From the NCBI GenBank assembly GCA_045595785.1, contig JAZOBE010000008.1:1-52138 (forward strand): a stretch of DNA of 52,138 nt. Direction: 5' to 3'. This document shows positions 1-7,473 of the stretch, piece by piece. The DNA is from SFLA01 sp045595785. Lineage in GTDB: Bacteria > Bacillota > Clostridia > Oscillospirales > CAG-382. Under the pieces are notes generated by a model. That model was not told the DNA's origin. It did not search any database and was given only the letters and a program-made list of their open reading frames with translations. The position numbers were made by a program, and so were the translations under genes. Every line of letters starts with the position of its first letter. Position 1 is the first letter of the stretch.

Positions 1-482
1 ATAAGGTCGTTTCTCCAGGTCTCGCCTTCAAAAGCGGTCTTTTCGATAGTAAGCAGGTAATCCACAAAGTCATAACCGGGACGGAAGATAAAGTTCTTGG
101 GGAATCCCTTTTCAAGCTGGTCATAGCTCTGAGTCTCGGTATCGATCACGTCGCCGTTTTCGCCGTAATAGGTTACGTTTACGTTAACGCTGTAAACGGT
201 GTCTGCAAGGTTTTCCGCGGTTACCAGTAAAAGCTTTTCCTGCTCATAAAGGTGGTCGGTTGCAGTAATGGTTGTTTCCTCATCTGCAACAATTCCAACC
301 TGAGGGAGAGCGGGTGCCTGTTCGGGAATCTCCGCAGGAAATTCTGCGCCTTTGGCTGCTTCGGAAGCTTCGTCAATAATGTCGGAAATTTCATCAGCCG
401 CAAATGCCACGGCTACTGTGCAGGACAGTGCCAACAATACCGTAAGCAAAACGAGAGCGGTAATACGTATTGATTTTTTCAT
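1..482 (-). CDS. Secreted protein of unknown function, N-terminal part (runs off window)
   Basis: Reading leftwards from an ATG at 482-480, the frame stays open to the window edge, so about 160 residues are visible and the C-terminus is missing. A GGAGGAAC ribosome binding site lies just upstream of the ATG. The N-terminus begins MKKSIRITALVLLTV and continues hydrophobic to an A-x-A-type end (VAFAADE), a classical signal peptide. An acidic, Pro/Ala-rich stretch follows. Then comes a segment with alternating beta-type pattern (LLLVTAENLADTVYSVNVNV, then YYGENGDVIDTETQ) that looks like an extracellular Ig-like or FxLYD-like fold. I cannot name the family. It is transcribed divergently from the sigma factor gene to its right. 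Confidence 0.7.
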   Translation of the reverse strand, partial: MKKSIRITALVLLTVLLALSCTVAVAFAADEISDIIDEASEAAKGAEFPAEIPEQAPALPQVGIVADEETTITATDHLYEQEKLLLVTAENLADTVYSVNVNVTYYGENGDVIDTETQSYDQLEKGFPKNFIFRPGYDFVDYLLTIEKTAFEGETWRNDL

Positions 483-610
483 TTTGTTCCTCCTAAACGT
501 TTTTTGCCGTTTTTCGGCTCTCTGTCAATTCAATACCCAAATAACGGAAGTTGAAGAAAACAAAAAAACAAAAAATATTTTTTTATTTTTCTCTCCAAAA
601 CTTAATTTTA

Positions 611-620
611 TGGTATAAAT
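611..620 (+). promoter_or_regulatory. Extended -10 promoter of the ECF sigma operon
   Basis: TGG followed by TATAAA at 614-619 forms an extended -10 about 23 bases upstream of the GTG start at 643. No good -35 is seen 17 bases upstream; that stretch is an A/T-rich tract. Confidence 0.45.
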
Positions 621-642
621 ATATTCAGAGGAGGGTTGCCCG

Positions 643-1197
643 GTGGTGTCGTTAACCGACGAACAACGCGCTTTTGCGGAAACGTTGTTCAAAGAAAACT
701 ACAAATTACTTGCAAAACGCATAAGTCAGCTTTTGCTTAACGTGGACCCTTCTGCGGTTGAAGACTGTCTGGGTGATGTGTTTCTCACACTCTGCCTTTG
801 CGTCACCAAGGTAATGGAACACGAAAACCCCCGTGCGTGGCTGTTTTTGACCGCCCGTTTTATTTGCTTAAAGCATATACGGAACGTGGGATATGCCACA
901 AAGCGCAATACTCCGCTGACAGATGAAATGGCAGATACCGTGTCCGATAGCGTTTCTCTTGTGGACACTGTCCTTGATGATATTCTGTGGTGTCAATGGC
1001 AAAACCAAAACGTACGTGAAAAGCTTATTTCTTCTCTTAACAAAAACGAGCGGGAAATACTTTCTCTACGTTTTGAAAAAGGGCTTTCCAACCGCGAGAT
1101 TGGGGAAAGGCTGGGTAAAAGCGAGGACGCTGTGCGCTTTACCGTATATTATATAAAAAGAAAGATAACCGAAAAGGTTTATTCGGGGAATTTTTAA
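643..1197 (+). CDS. RNA polymerase sigma factor, ECF / sigma-70 family
   Basis: The 184-residue product has the two-domain form of an ECF sigma factor. A sigma region 2-like helical domain covers about residues 5-85 (AVEDCLGDVFLTL, then the tryptophan-containing PRAWLFLTARF segment), and a region 4 helix-turn-helix covers about 120-175 (EREILSLRFEKGLSNREIG then LGKSEDAVRF). It would direct RNA polymerase to a small regulon. GTG at 643 is chosen because the GAGGAGGG at 628-635 sits 7 bases upstream; the next codon is also GTG. The gene 57 bp downstream encodes a single-pass membrane protein, the usual place of an anti-sigma factor in such pairs. The target promoters are not evident. Confidence 0.85.
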   Translation: MVSLTDEQRAFAETLFKENYKLLAKRISQLLLNVDPSAVEDCLGDVFLTLCLCVTKVMEHENPRAWLFLTARFICLKHIRNVGYATKRNTPLTDEMADTVSDSVSLVDTVLDDILWCQWQNQNVREKLISSLNKNEREILSLRFEKGLSNREIGERLGKSEDAVRFTVYYIKRKITEKVYSGNF

Positions 1198-1254
1198 CAG
1201 GTTTCTTCGAATGTTTTCACTTTGGTATTTTATTTATGAAGGAGTTGAATACCC

Positions 1255-2067
1255 ATGACCGGCAAACAGCTTTATAACTCCATAAAGAATAGTGAGATAA
1301 GCATCCGCACGTTGGACAGCGAACAGCTTTCTCTTCTCTTTGAGCATCTTTGTAATCTTTTAGAGCAAGGTGAAAGTGTGGATGAAAATATACTTTCCGA
1401 TTGCGAGAGCCTGCTTTCCTTGCCTGACATACCTTCTGCCGAGGAGGTTATGGAAAACACCTACAAGCGTTTTTACCGACCCAAGATAAGCGGAAGAGGA
1501 ATACTGAGGCGTGCGCTGGCATCTGCCATTACCGCCATTTTGGCGGCGGCTCTGTGCTTCGGTACGGTGTATGCATTCGGTGTGGATATTGTAGGCGAGA
1601 TACAAACAATGCTCAACGCGGATTATACCGTGGTATACGAAAATCATAACAGCGAAAAACCCTCCGCCTTAAAGAAAAAGTATTCTATGAAATATCTTTT
1701 TGAAAAAGAGTTTTCGGGTTATATATATCCTTCATATTATCCCGAAGGCGCCGTCCCGGTAAAGGTGATAAGTAATCCGAGTGCAGATGGCAGAATATAT
1801 ACTATACTCATTGCACCGTCCAAGGGCGAAAACTGGCAGGTGTTTGCCCGTCCCGCAGAGGAAAGCTATCTGCCGATGGGATATAAATTCCAAGCCTCGT
1901 ATGGTGCTGTTACTCTTGATTTCGTTTATACCGTTTCTCACGGCTCGGAGGGAATCACAGGTTACAAGCTGTATACTGTTTACGACGGAATACAATATTC
2001 ATTTTATTTATACACCTCGGAATGGGACGAGGTCAAGACTATTCTTAATAATTTAATAATTCCATAA
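1255..2067 (+). CDS. Single-pass membrane protein with DUF4367-like domain, probable partner of the sigma factor
   Basis: The protein has 270 residues. Residues 1-80 are hydrophilic and helical, one membrane helix lies at about 85-107 (SAITAILAAALCFGTVYAFG), and the C-terminal 150 residues are extracytoplasmic beta-rich sequence containing YIYPSYYPEGAVPVKVI, which resembles DUF4367 proteins. In Clostridia this domain is often encoded directly after an ECF sigma factor, and the inside-helix-outside layout fits an anti-sigma factor or signal sensor. The start ATG follows a GAAGGAG site. A strong terminator lies directly after the stop. The anti-sigma role rests on context and topology; no zinc-binding anti-sigma motif (HxxxCxxC) is seen in the cytoplasmic part. 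Confidence 0.7.
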   Translation: MTGKQLYNSIKNSEISIRTLDSEQLSLLFEHLCNLLEQGESVDENILSDCESLLSLPDIPSAEEVMENTYKRFYRPKISGRGILRRALASAITAILAAALCFGTVYAFGVDIVGEIQTMLNADYTVVYENHNSEKPSALKKKYSMKYLFEKEFSGYIYPSYYPEGAVPVKVISNPSADGRIYTILIAPSKGENWQVFARPAEESYLPMGYKFQASYGAVTLDFVYTVSHGSEGITGYKLYTVYDGIQYSFYLYTSEWDEVKTILNNLIIP

Positions 2068-2070
2068 CAT

Positions 2071-2105
2071 AAACGGGCGTAAAATTTTTTACGCCCGTTT
2101 CTTTA
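2071..2105 (+). terminator. Rho-independent terminator after the sigma/DUF4367 pair
   Basis: Perfect 13-bp inverted repeat (AAACGGGCGTAAA at 2071-2083 with TTTACGCCCGTTT at 2088-2100) with a 4-base loop and T-rich sequence after it. Confidence 0.85.
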
Positions 2106-2130
2106 CATTGGTGATTTGATGTGGTAAAAT
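2102..2130 (+). promoter_or_regulatory. SigA-type promoter of the zinc-ribbon/TPM pair
   Basis: TTTACA (2102-2107), 17-bp spacer ending in TGTGG, TAAAAT (2125-2130). Confidence 0.65.
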
Positions 2131-2164
2131 AAATATATACTATACCACGGAGGTGGATACTGTC

Positions 2165-3226
2165 TTGGAAACTTTGGAGTACAGATGTCCGAACTGTAAC
2201 GCTTATTTGGCTTATGACCCGAAGAGCGGAGATATGAAGTGTGATTTCTGCCTCAGCACCTTTACTGTTGAGCAGGTGAAAGAGAATAATGATATCCGCG
2301 GAAAAGCCTATAACGAGGGGGACGCACAAGACGCTCCCAAGGAAGAAACGGTTGACGGCGAATACGTTGCATTTTCCTGCCCGTCCTGCGGCGGTGAGAT
2401 ATTGGGTGATTCCACAACAGCCGCAACAGAATGTCCTTTCTGCGGAAACCCTGCTGTAATTACGCAGCGGCTTGCCGGTGAATTCAAGCCGGATTACGTA
2501 ATCCCCTTTAAGATTACCAAGGAAGAAGCGGTAAAAGCGCTGGAAAAGCTGTATAAAGGCAAAAAGCTGTTACCTAATGCCTTCACAAAGGATAACCGAA
2601 TTAAAAAGGTTACCGGTATGTACGTGCCTTATTGGATATGCGATTGTGTTGCTGACGGTACCATCCATTATAACGCAACCCGTGTCCATACTTTCAGTGA
2701 CGGACGCTATCTCACCACCCGTACCGACCATTTTAAGATAGTGCGCGGCGGAAGCGTAGCTTTTGATAATATTCCCGAGGATGGCACAACCAAGCTGGAG
2801 GGAAAGCATACCGAATCTATTGAGCCGTATGATTATTCCGAGATGATACCCTTTTCAAACCAGTATCTTTCGGGCTACGTGGCAGACAGATATGACGTTA
2901 CCTCCGCCGAGGTGCTTGAACGCGTTGCGGAGCGGGCAAAGGCGTCTGTTGAGGAAAGCTTCCGAGATACGGTTATCGGCTACGCTACCGTAAGCAGAGC
3001 AGGGGGAGAGGTTTCTATTAATAACGGAGACGCCCACTTTGCACTTCTTCCGGTGTGGATGCTTAATACAAAATGGAACGGAAATACGTATACCTTTGCA
3101 ATGAACGGTCAGACCGGCAAGGTGATAGGCGATCTTCCCGTGGATAAATCCAAGTTCTGGAAGAGAACGCTTATGTTTTCGGCGATATTTGCCGCTATCG
3201 GCGCGGTAATAGCATTGTTTCTGTGA
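2165..3226 (+). CDS. Zinc-ribbon membrane protein, YdjG-like
   Basis: Two zinc ribbons are visible: CPNC...CDFC near the N-terminus and CPSC...CPFC about 60 residues later. A long mixed domain follows (about residues 95-320), and a single C-terminal membrane helix ends the protein (LMFSAIFAAIGAVIALFL). Such proteins are often mis-named as PriA-like helicase but contain no helicase motifs. The frame is open from a GTG at 2153, but that lies inside the GGAGGTG ribosome binding site (2149-2155); the TTG at 2165, 9 bases downstream, is the better start and gives 353 residues. The next gene starts 10 bases after the stop and encodes a TPM-domain protein. The same adjacent pair is found as ydjG-ydjH in Bacillus subtilis, beside a PspA homologue. 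Here neither PspA nor an SPFH gene is adjacent. Confidence 0.7.
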   Translation: METLEYRCPNCNAYLAYDPKSGDMKCDFCLSTFTVEQVKENNDIRGKAYNEGDAQDAPKEETVDGEYVAFSCPSCGGEILGDSTTAATECPFCGNPAVITQRLAGEFKPDYVIPFKITKEEAVKALEKLYKGKKLLPNAFTKDNRIKKVTGMYVPYWICDCVADGTIHYNATRVHTFSDGRYLTTRTDHFKIVRGGSVAFDNIPEDGTTKLEGKHTESIEPYDYSEMIPFSNQYLSGYVADRYDVTSAEVLERVAERAKASVEESFRDTVIGYATVSRAGGEVSINNGDAHFALLPVWMLNTKWNGNTYTFAMNGQTGKVIGDLPVDKSKFWKRTLMFSAIFAAIGAVIALFL

Positions 3227-3236
3227 GGTGGCCGAT

Positions 3237-3980
3237 ATGAAAAAAATATTTGTTTTCCTTGCAGTAATCCTTCTTGCTTTTTCACTTCCCCTCACTTCTT
3301 TCGCTTCGGGCAGCCGCGTAAACGATACTGCAGACCTTCTTACTGACGAGGAGGAAGCAAAGCTTATCACATATACCGATGAGATATACCGTACTTACGG
3401 TGTTGACGTGGTGCTGGTGCTTGAGGATACCTATGTATCCAGTCCGCAGTATTATGCAGAAAGCTATTATGATAACGGCGGCTATTCCAAGGACGGAATC
3501 ATATTCTATCTCTCGGTCTATGACAGAGATTGGTACATGGCAACGTCGGGCAGTTGTATTCAGACTCTTTCGGATTCCCGTCTTGACGATATTTTTGAAG
3601 AAATACGTTATGACCTTGCCGAAGACGAGTTTTATGATGCAATGTCCTCCTTCGTCATCCTTTGTGATGAATATCTGGCAGAAGGTCCTGCATTTTCCGA
3701 TACCTTCCTTGGAGGATATCTTCTGCGCCTGCTTGTAGTGATTCCCGTTGCTTTTGTAATTGCACTTATAGTAGTGTCAATGGAGAAAAAGAAAATGAAG
3801 ACAGCAGTTCTTCAGAAAAACGCAAACGAATATATTATTCACGGCAGCGTGGATGTTAACCAGAGCAAGGACGTGTTCGTGACCTCAACTACCACCCGTG
3901 TTCCCATATCAAGCGGAAACGGCGGAAGAAGCGGCGGTGGCGGCGGAGTATCTCACGGCGGACGCGGCGGTAAATTTTAA
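3237..3980 (+). CDS. TPM-domain membrane protein, YdjH/YgcG-like
   Basis: The product is 247 residues. A signal peptide (MKKIFVFLAVILLAFSL through SFASG) is followed by a TPM domain at about residues 25-150 (VNDTADLLTDEEEAKL opening, YGVDVVLVL, DGIIFYLSV), a membrane helix at about 160-185 (LLRLLVVIPVAFVIALIVV), and a Gly/Ser-rich C-terminal tail (GGRSGGGGGVSHGGRGGKF), a hallmark of this family. ATG at 3237 is preferred over GTG at 3228 because the GAGGTG at 3225-3230 is the ribosome binding site. It is translated just after the zinc-ribbon protein, so the two probably act together at the membrane. TPM proteins of bacteria are poorly understood; in other organisms related domains have phosphatase activity. 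Confidence 0.8.
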   Translation: MKKIFVFLAVILLAFSLPLTSFASGSRVNDTADLLTDEEEAKLITYTDEIYRTYGVDVVLVLEDTYVSSPQYYAESYYDNGGYSKDGIIFYLSVYDRDWYMATSGSCIQTLSDSRLDDIFEEIRYDLAEDEFYDAMSSFVILCDEYLAEGPAFSDTFLGGYLLRLLVVIPVAFVIALIVVSMEKKKMKTAVLQKNANEYIIHGSVDVNQSKDVFVTSTTTRVPISSGNGGRSGGGGGVSHGGRGGKF

Positions 3981-4010
3981 TTAAAAACAACCAAACGGAG
4001 TTAAAGGCTT

Positions 4011-4613
4011 ATGTCCAAACTATATTTTAAATACGGCGCAATGGCATCGTCAAAAACGGCAAACGCTTTGATGACTCGCTTTAATTACGAGGAGAAGGGA
4101 AACAAGGTCTGGCTTATCAAGCCTGCCCTTGATGACCGTGACGATTATACCGACGGAAGCGGTGCTCGTGTTACCGTTGTCAGATCCCGTATCGGTTTGA
4201 GTGCGGCGGCAGACGTTATTGAGCGCAATGAGAGTGTTTTGGAGCTTTTGCGCGCCAAGGCGGCTGTTGAATCAATTGATGCTATTATTTGCGATGAATG
4301 CCAGTTCCTTACCGGAGCACAGGTGGAGCAAATGAAATATATTGCCGAGTTTTATGATGTTCCCGTTTTGTGCTTTGGTCTTCGTGCAGATTTTCAGACA
4401 AAGCTCTTTGAAGGCTCAAAACGGCTTTTCGAGCTGGCAGACAGTATTACCGAAATCAAATCCGTTTGTAAATGCGGTAAAAAGGCTATCGTCAACGCCC
4501 GTATTGATGTTGACGGAAACGTGGTTACCGAGGGTAACCAGATCGAGATCGGCGGCAACGATAAATACGAAAGTATGTGTTGGGGCTGTTGGCAAAAGCG
4601 TATTAACAATTAA
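4011..4613 (+). CDS. tdk: Thymidine kinase (type II)
   Basis: The enzyme phosphorylates thymidine to dTMP with ATP in the salvage pathway. The 200-residue length is usual. Visible motifs are a P-loop variant near the N-terminus (KYGAMASSKT, where GPMFSGKS is commoner), the Walker B-like IICDECQFL with the catalytic acidic residue, and a C-terminal zinc lasso with paired cysteines (VCKCGKKA and CWGCW). The Gly/Ser changes in the P-loop (SSKT) are unusual but match a Clostridia-type branch. A GGAG site lies 10 bases before the ATG. The gap from the TPM gene is 30 bp with no promoter or terminator, so it may be co-transcribed with that pair. Confidence 0.93.
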   Translation: MSKLYFKYGAMASSKTANALMTRFNYEEKGNKVWLIKPALDDRDDYTDGSGARVTVVRSRIGLSAAADVIERNESVLELLRAKAAVESIDAIICDECQFLTGAQVEQMKYIAEFYDVPVLCFGLRADFQTKLFEGSKRLFELADSITEIKSVCKCGKKAIVNARIDVDGNVVTEGNQIEIGGNDKYESMCWGCWQKRINN

Positions 4614-4616
4614 TAA

Positions 4617-4654
4617 AACAAGAAGCACAGAATTTTTGTTCTGTGCTTCTTGTT
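4617..4654. terminator. Bidirectional terminator between tdk and the dehydrogenase gene
   Basis: Perfect 16-bp inverted repeat (4617-4632 with 4639-4654) and a 6-base loop, between convergent genes. The flanking A and T tracts would serve both strands. Confidence 0.85.
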
Positions 4655-4689
4655 GTAGATATGTTTAAGGGTGTTTCTTTTTTTGCGTT

Positions 4690-5637
4690 TCAATCTACTC
4701 TGTTCCTTTTTTCGTTGTTGATAAACGCCTTTATATTTTCCGCCATTTCGTATACGACCTTTGTTCTGGCTTCGTAGGATGCCCACGCCACATGGGGTGT
4801 AAGACATACGGAGGGCATATCCTTTATATCATAAAAGGGATGTGATTCGGGGAAGGGCTCAGCCGAGTAAACGTCGCATCCGAATCCGCCCATATTTCCT
4901 TTTTTAACCCATTCCGCCACAGCTTTTTCATCGCACACGGCGCCTCGTGCGGAATTGACAAGAATAACATTTTCTTTCATAAGCGACAGCCTGCATGAAT
5001 TTATAAGATTCCGCGTGCTGTCATTAAGAGGGCAGTGTATTGTAATAATATCACTTTCCCTGCATAGCGTGTCTAAATCCACGCAAGCGGTATCATCGGA
5101 AGGCGTATTTTTGTTATATATGACCTTGCAGCCAAAGGCGCCAGCCACTTCGGCAACCTTTTTGCCTATATTTCCGTATCCGATAATTCCCCAGGTCTTG
5201 CCGTAAAGATCGTGAAATGCAGGGGAGAGCTTGTTGGATGCACCGGATGCAGTATACCCTCCGTCGGATACAAAGGACGAATACTCCTTCAGATGAGTTA
5301 GCAGGTTCAATACTGTAGCCACCGTTACAGCCGCAACGCTGTGGGTGGAATACGCAGGCACGTTTGCCACCGCAATACCGTGCTGGCGGCAGTATTCGGT
5401 ATCAATATTGTCAAATCCCGTGGCGGCAACGCATATCAACTTTAATTTGTGCGTGCGCTCCAGCACATCTTTTGTCATTTTTATTTTATTCAGAACTGCC
5501 ACGTCTGTGTCTGCTAGCCGCGAAACCACCTCTTCTGCCGAGGTTGCGGGGAACACTTCGCACTCACAAATAGATGTAATTGGTGATAAGTTTATATCTC
5601 TTCCAATGGAGTCTATATCCAAAACAGTTATTTTCAT
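4690..5637 (-). CDS. D-2-hydroxyacid dehydrogenase (NAD-dependent)
   Basis: The 315-residue protein reduces 2-oxoacids to D-2-hydroxyacids or the reverse. It shows the Rossmann nucleotide loop (WGIIGYGNIGKKVAEVAGAFG), the arginine and glutamate catalytic region (VNSARGAVCDE, then the CDVYSAEP segment), and the histidine in LTPHVAWAS. The frame runs open further upstream, but the start is set at the ATG at 5637-5635, behind an AAGGAGAAC site and downstream of a consensus promoter; the N-terminus is then MKITVLDID. The exact substrate (lactate, glycerate, phosphoglycerate and so on) cannot be told from sequence. It is divergent from dapA, and the two promoters lie back to back. Confidence 0.87.
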   Translation of the reverse strand: MKITVLDIDSIGRDINLSPITSICECEVFPATSAEEVVSRLADTDVAVLNKIKMTKDVLERTHKLKLICVAATGFDNIDTEYCRQHGIAVANVPAYSTHSVAAVTVATVLNLLTHLKEYSSFVSDGGYTASGASNKLSPAFHDLYGKTWGIIGYGNIGKKVAEVAGAFGCKVIYNKNTPSDDTACVDLDTLCRESDIITIHCPLNDSTRNLINSCRLSLMKENVILVNSARGAVCDEKAVAEWVKKGNMGGFGCDVYSAEPFPESHPFYDIKDMPSVCLTPHVAWASYEARTKVVYEMAENIKAFINNEKRNRVD

Positions 5638-5667
5638 TTTGTTCTCCTTGTAATATGTATCATATAG

Positions 5668-5696
5668 ATTATATATCAAAAAAAACTTTGTGTCAA
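5668..5696 (-). promoter_or_regulatory. Consensus SigA promoter of the dehydrogenase gene
   Basis: On the minus strand: TTGACA (5696-5691), 17 bp, TATAAT (5673-5668). Both hexamers are perfect. Confidence 0.9.
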
Positions 5697-5720
5697 CGGT
5701 CAAGGGAAGGCCTGCAATTG

Positions 5721-5749
5721 TTGACAATTAGGCTAATGGGTGGTATAAT
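5721..5749 (+). promoter_or_regulatory. Consensus SigA promoter of the dapA operon
   Basis: TTGACA (5721-5726), 17-bp spacer ending in GGTGG, TATAAT (5744-5749): perfect hexamers with an extended -10. It lies 25 bp from the -35 of the divergent promoter. Confidence 0.92.
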
Positions 5750-5793
5750 TATAAACGCAAAAGTATTTTTATAAAAAGTTTGGAGTAATAGAT

Positions 5794-6687
5794 ATGTCAA
5801 ACAACAAGAATACAGTATTTACAGGAACAGGTACAGCGCTTATTACCCCTTTTAAGGACGGTAAGGTTGATTATTTTGCGCTTACTTCTCTTATAGAACG
5901 ACAGATCGCTGAAGGTATTGATGCACTCATTATCTGCGGTACTACCGGTGAGAGCTCTACTTTGCAGGATGATGAGCATCGTTGCGTTATCGAGCACGCG
6001 GTAACCGTTGCTTCCGGCAGAGTTCCCATAGTTGCAGGCACCGGAAGTAATGATACCGATTACGCCGTTGCTCTTTCCAAGGATGCCTGCCGTGCAGGCG
6101 CAGACGGTCTGCTGGTAGTAACTCCTTATTATAACAAGACCAACGAAGCAGGTCTTATCAAACACTACAACGCTATTGCAGACGCTTCCGATAAGCCCGT
6201 TATTCTTTATAACGTTCCTTCCCGTACCGGTCTTAACATATCTCTTAAGGTGTATAAGGCTTTGGCACAGCACCCCAACATAGTTGCTACTAAAGAGGCA
6301 AGCGGTGATATTTCCGCCATTCTTCGTATTATGGATACCTGTGGTGACGATATGCGTGTTTATTCCGGTAATGACGACCAGGCAATTCCCATAATCTCCT
6401 GCGGCGGTATCGGTGTTATTTCTACCGTTTCCAACGTTATCCCCGGTGAGTTCTCCAAGCTCATCCGTATGGCACTTAACGGCGATTTTTCTTCCGCAAA
6501 CGCTCTTCGCAGAAAGTATGCTCCTCTTATGGATGCTATGTTCACTACCGTAAACCCCATTCCCGTAAAGGCGGCTTGCTCTTCTTTGGGACTTTGCTCT
6601 CCCGAAATACGTCTTCCTCTCGTTGCTATGGAGGGCGAGGAGCTTGAGAAGCTTCGCGGCGTAATGAAGGCGGCAGAACTGCTTTAA
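5794..6687 (+). CDS. dapA: 4-hydroxy-tetrahydrodipicolinate synthase
   Basis: DapA condenses pyruvate with aspartate-semialdehyde, the first committed step to diaminopimelate and lysine. The 297-residue TIM barrel shows the GTTGES motif (residues 49-54), the tyrosine pair PYYNK at 111-115, YNVPSRTG (Tyr139 and Arg144), and the Schiff-base lysine in VATKEASGD (Lys167). It opens a seven-gene operon from the consensus promoter at 5721-5749 and is followed by dapB after 29 bp. Feedback inhibition by lysine cannot be judged from the sequence. Confidence 0.96.
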   Translation: MSNNKNTVFTGTGTALITPFKDGKVDYFALTSLIERQIAEGIDALIICGTTGESSTLQDDEHRCVIEHAVTVASGRVPIVAGTGSNDTDYAVALSKDACRAGADGLLVVTPYYNKTNEAGLIKHYNAIADASDKPVILYNVPSRTGLNISLKVYKALAQHPNIVATKEASGDISAILRIMDTCGDDMRVYSGNDDQAIPIISCGGIGVISTVSNVIPGEFSKLIRMALNGDFSSANALRRKYAPLMDAMFTTVNPIPVKAACSSLGLCSPEIRLPLVAMEGEELEKLRGVMKAAELL

Positions 6688-6716
6688 TTTTCAATGTGTT
6701 TTCGGTGACGTAAAAA

Positions 6717-7472
6717 ATGACAGAAATTATAATTAACGGCTGCGGCGGCAGAATGGGTAAAGCCATTGCCGCGCAAAGTGCCGAAAAAGGTATAAATATT
6801 CTTTGCGGTGTCGATATTTTTCCTGTGTGTGCGGATTTTCCCGTTTATACCTCGCTTAAAGATATTCCCGTGCCTCGCGGCGTGGTAATAGATTTTACCA
6901 CCGCTTCCGCTTTGGAGCAGGTGCTTGAGTTCGGTCTCAAAAATAACATTCCTCTTGTTCTTGCCACCACCGGCTATACCGCAGAGCAGAGAGAAAAAAT
7001 ACTTGAAGCTTCTAAGTCTATTCCCATCTTTAATTCGGGCAATATGTCTTACGGCGTTTCGGTTACCGCCCGTACTGTTGCGGACGTTGCTTTAAGCATG
7101 GGCGACGATTTTGATATAGAAATAATTGAGACACATCATTCCGCCAAGCTGGACGCTCCCTCCGGAACCGCCCTTATGCTTGCAGATGAAATAAAGAACG
7201 CTATCGGCGAGAGGGAGTACGTGTTTGAGCGCGCTTCCCGCCGTGCAAAGCGTCCTCAAAAGGAAATAGGTATACATTCTGTCAGAGGCGGCGGTGTTAT
7301 CGGTGAGCATACCGTAATGATCATCGGTCAGCACGAGACTATTTCCATAACCCACCGCGCTCACGACCGAGGCTTGTTTGCATACGGCGCTCTCCGTGCG
7401 GCGGATTTTATATCCGATAAGAAAAACGGCTTTTATACGATGAAAGATATAGTTTCCTCAGAGGTGAAATAA
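6717..7472 (+). CDS. dapB: 4-hydroxy-tetrahydrodipicolinate reductase
   Basis: DapB reduces the DapA product with NAD(P)H. The 251-residue protein has the N-terminal nucleotide loop GCGGRMGKAI and the family signature ETHHSAKLDAPSGTAL with its catalytic histidine pair and lysine. The ribosome binding site is weak (GGTGA 9 bases before the ATG), so translation may be coupled to dapA through the operon. The aconitase gene begins 1 base after the stop. The length is typical for the short Firmicutes form. Confidence 0.95.
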   Translation: MTEIIINGCGGRMGKAIAAQSAEKGINILCGVDIFPVCADFPVYTSLKDIPVPRGVVIDFTTASALEQVLEFGLKNNIPLVLATTGYTAEQREKILEASKSIPIFNSGNMSYGVSVTARTVADVALSMGDDFDIEIIETHHSAKLDAPSGTALMLADEIKNAIGEREYVFERASRRAKRPQKEIGIHSVRGGGVIGEHTVMIIGQHETISITHRAHDRGLFAYGALRAADFISDKKNGFYTMKDIVSSEVK

Positions 7473-7473
7473 A

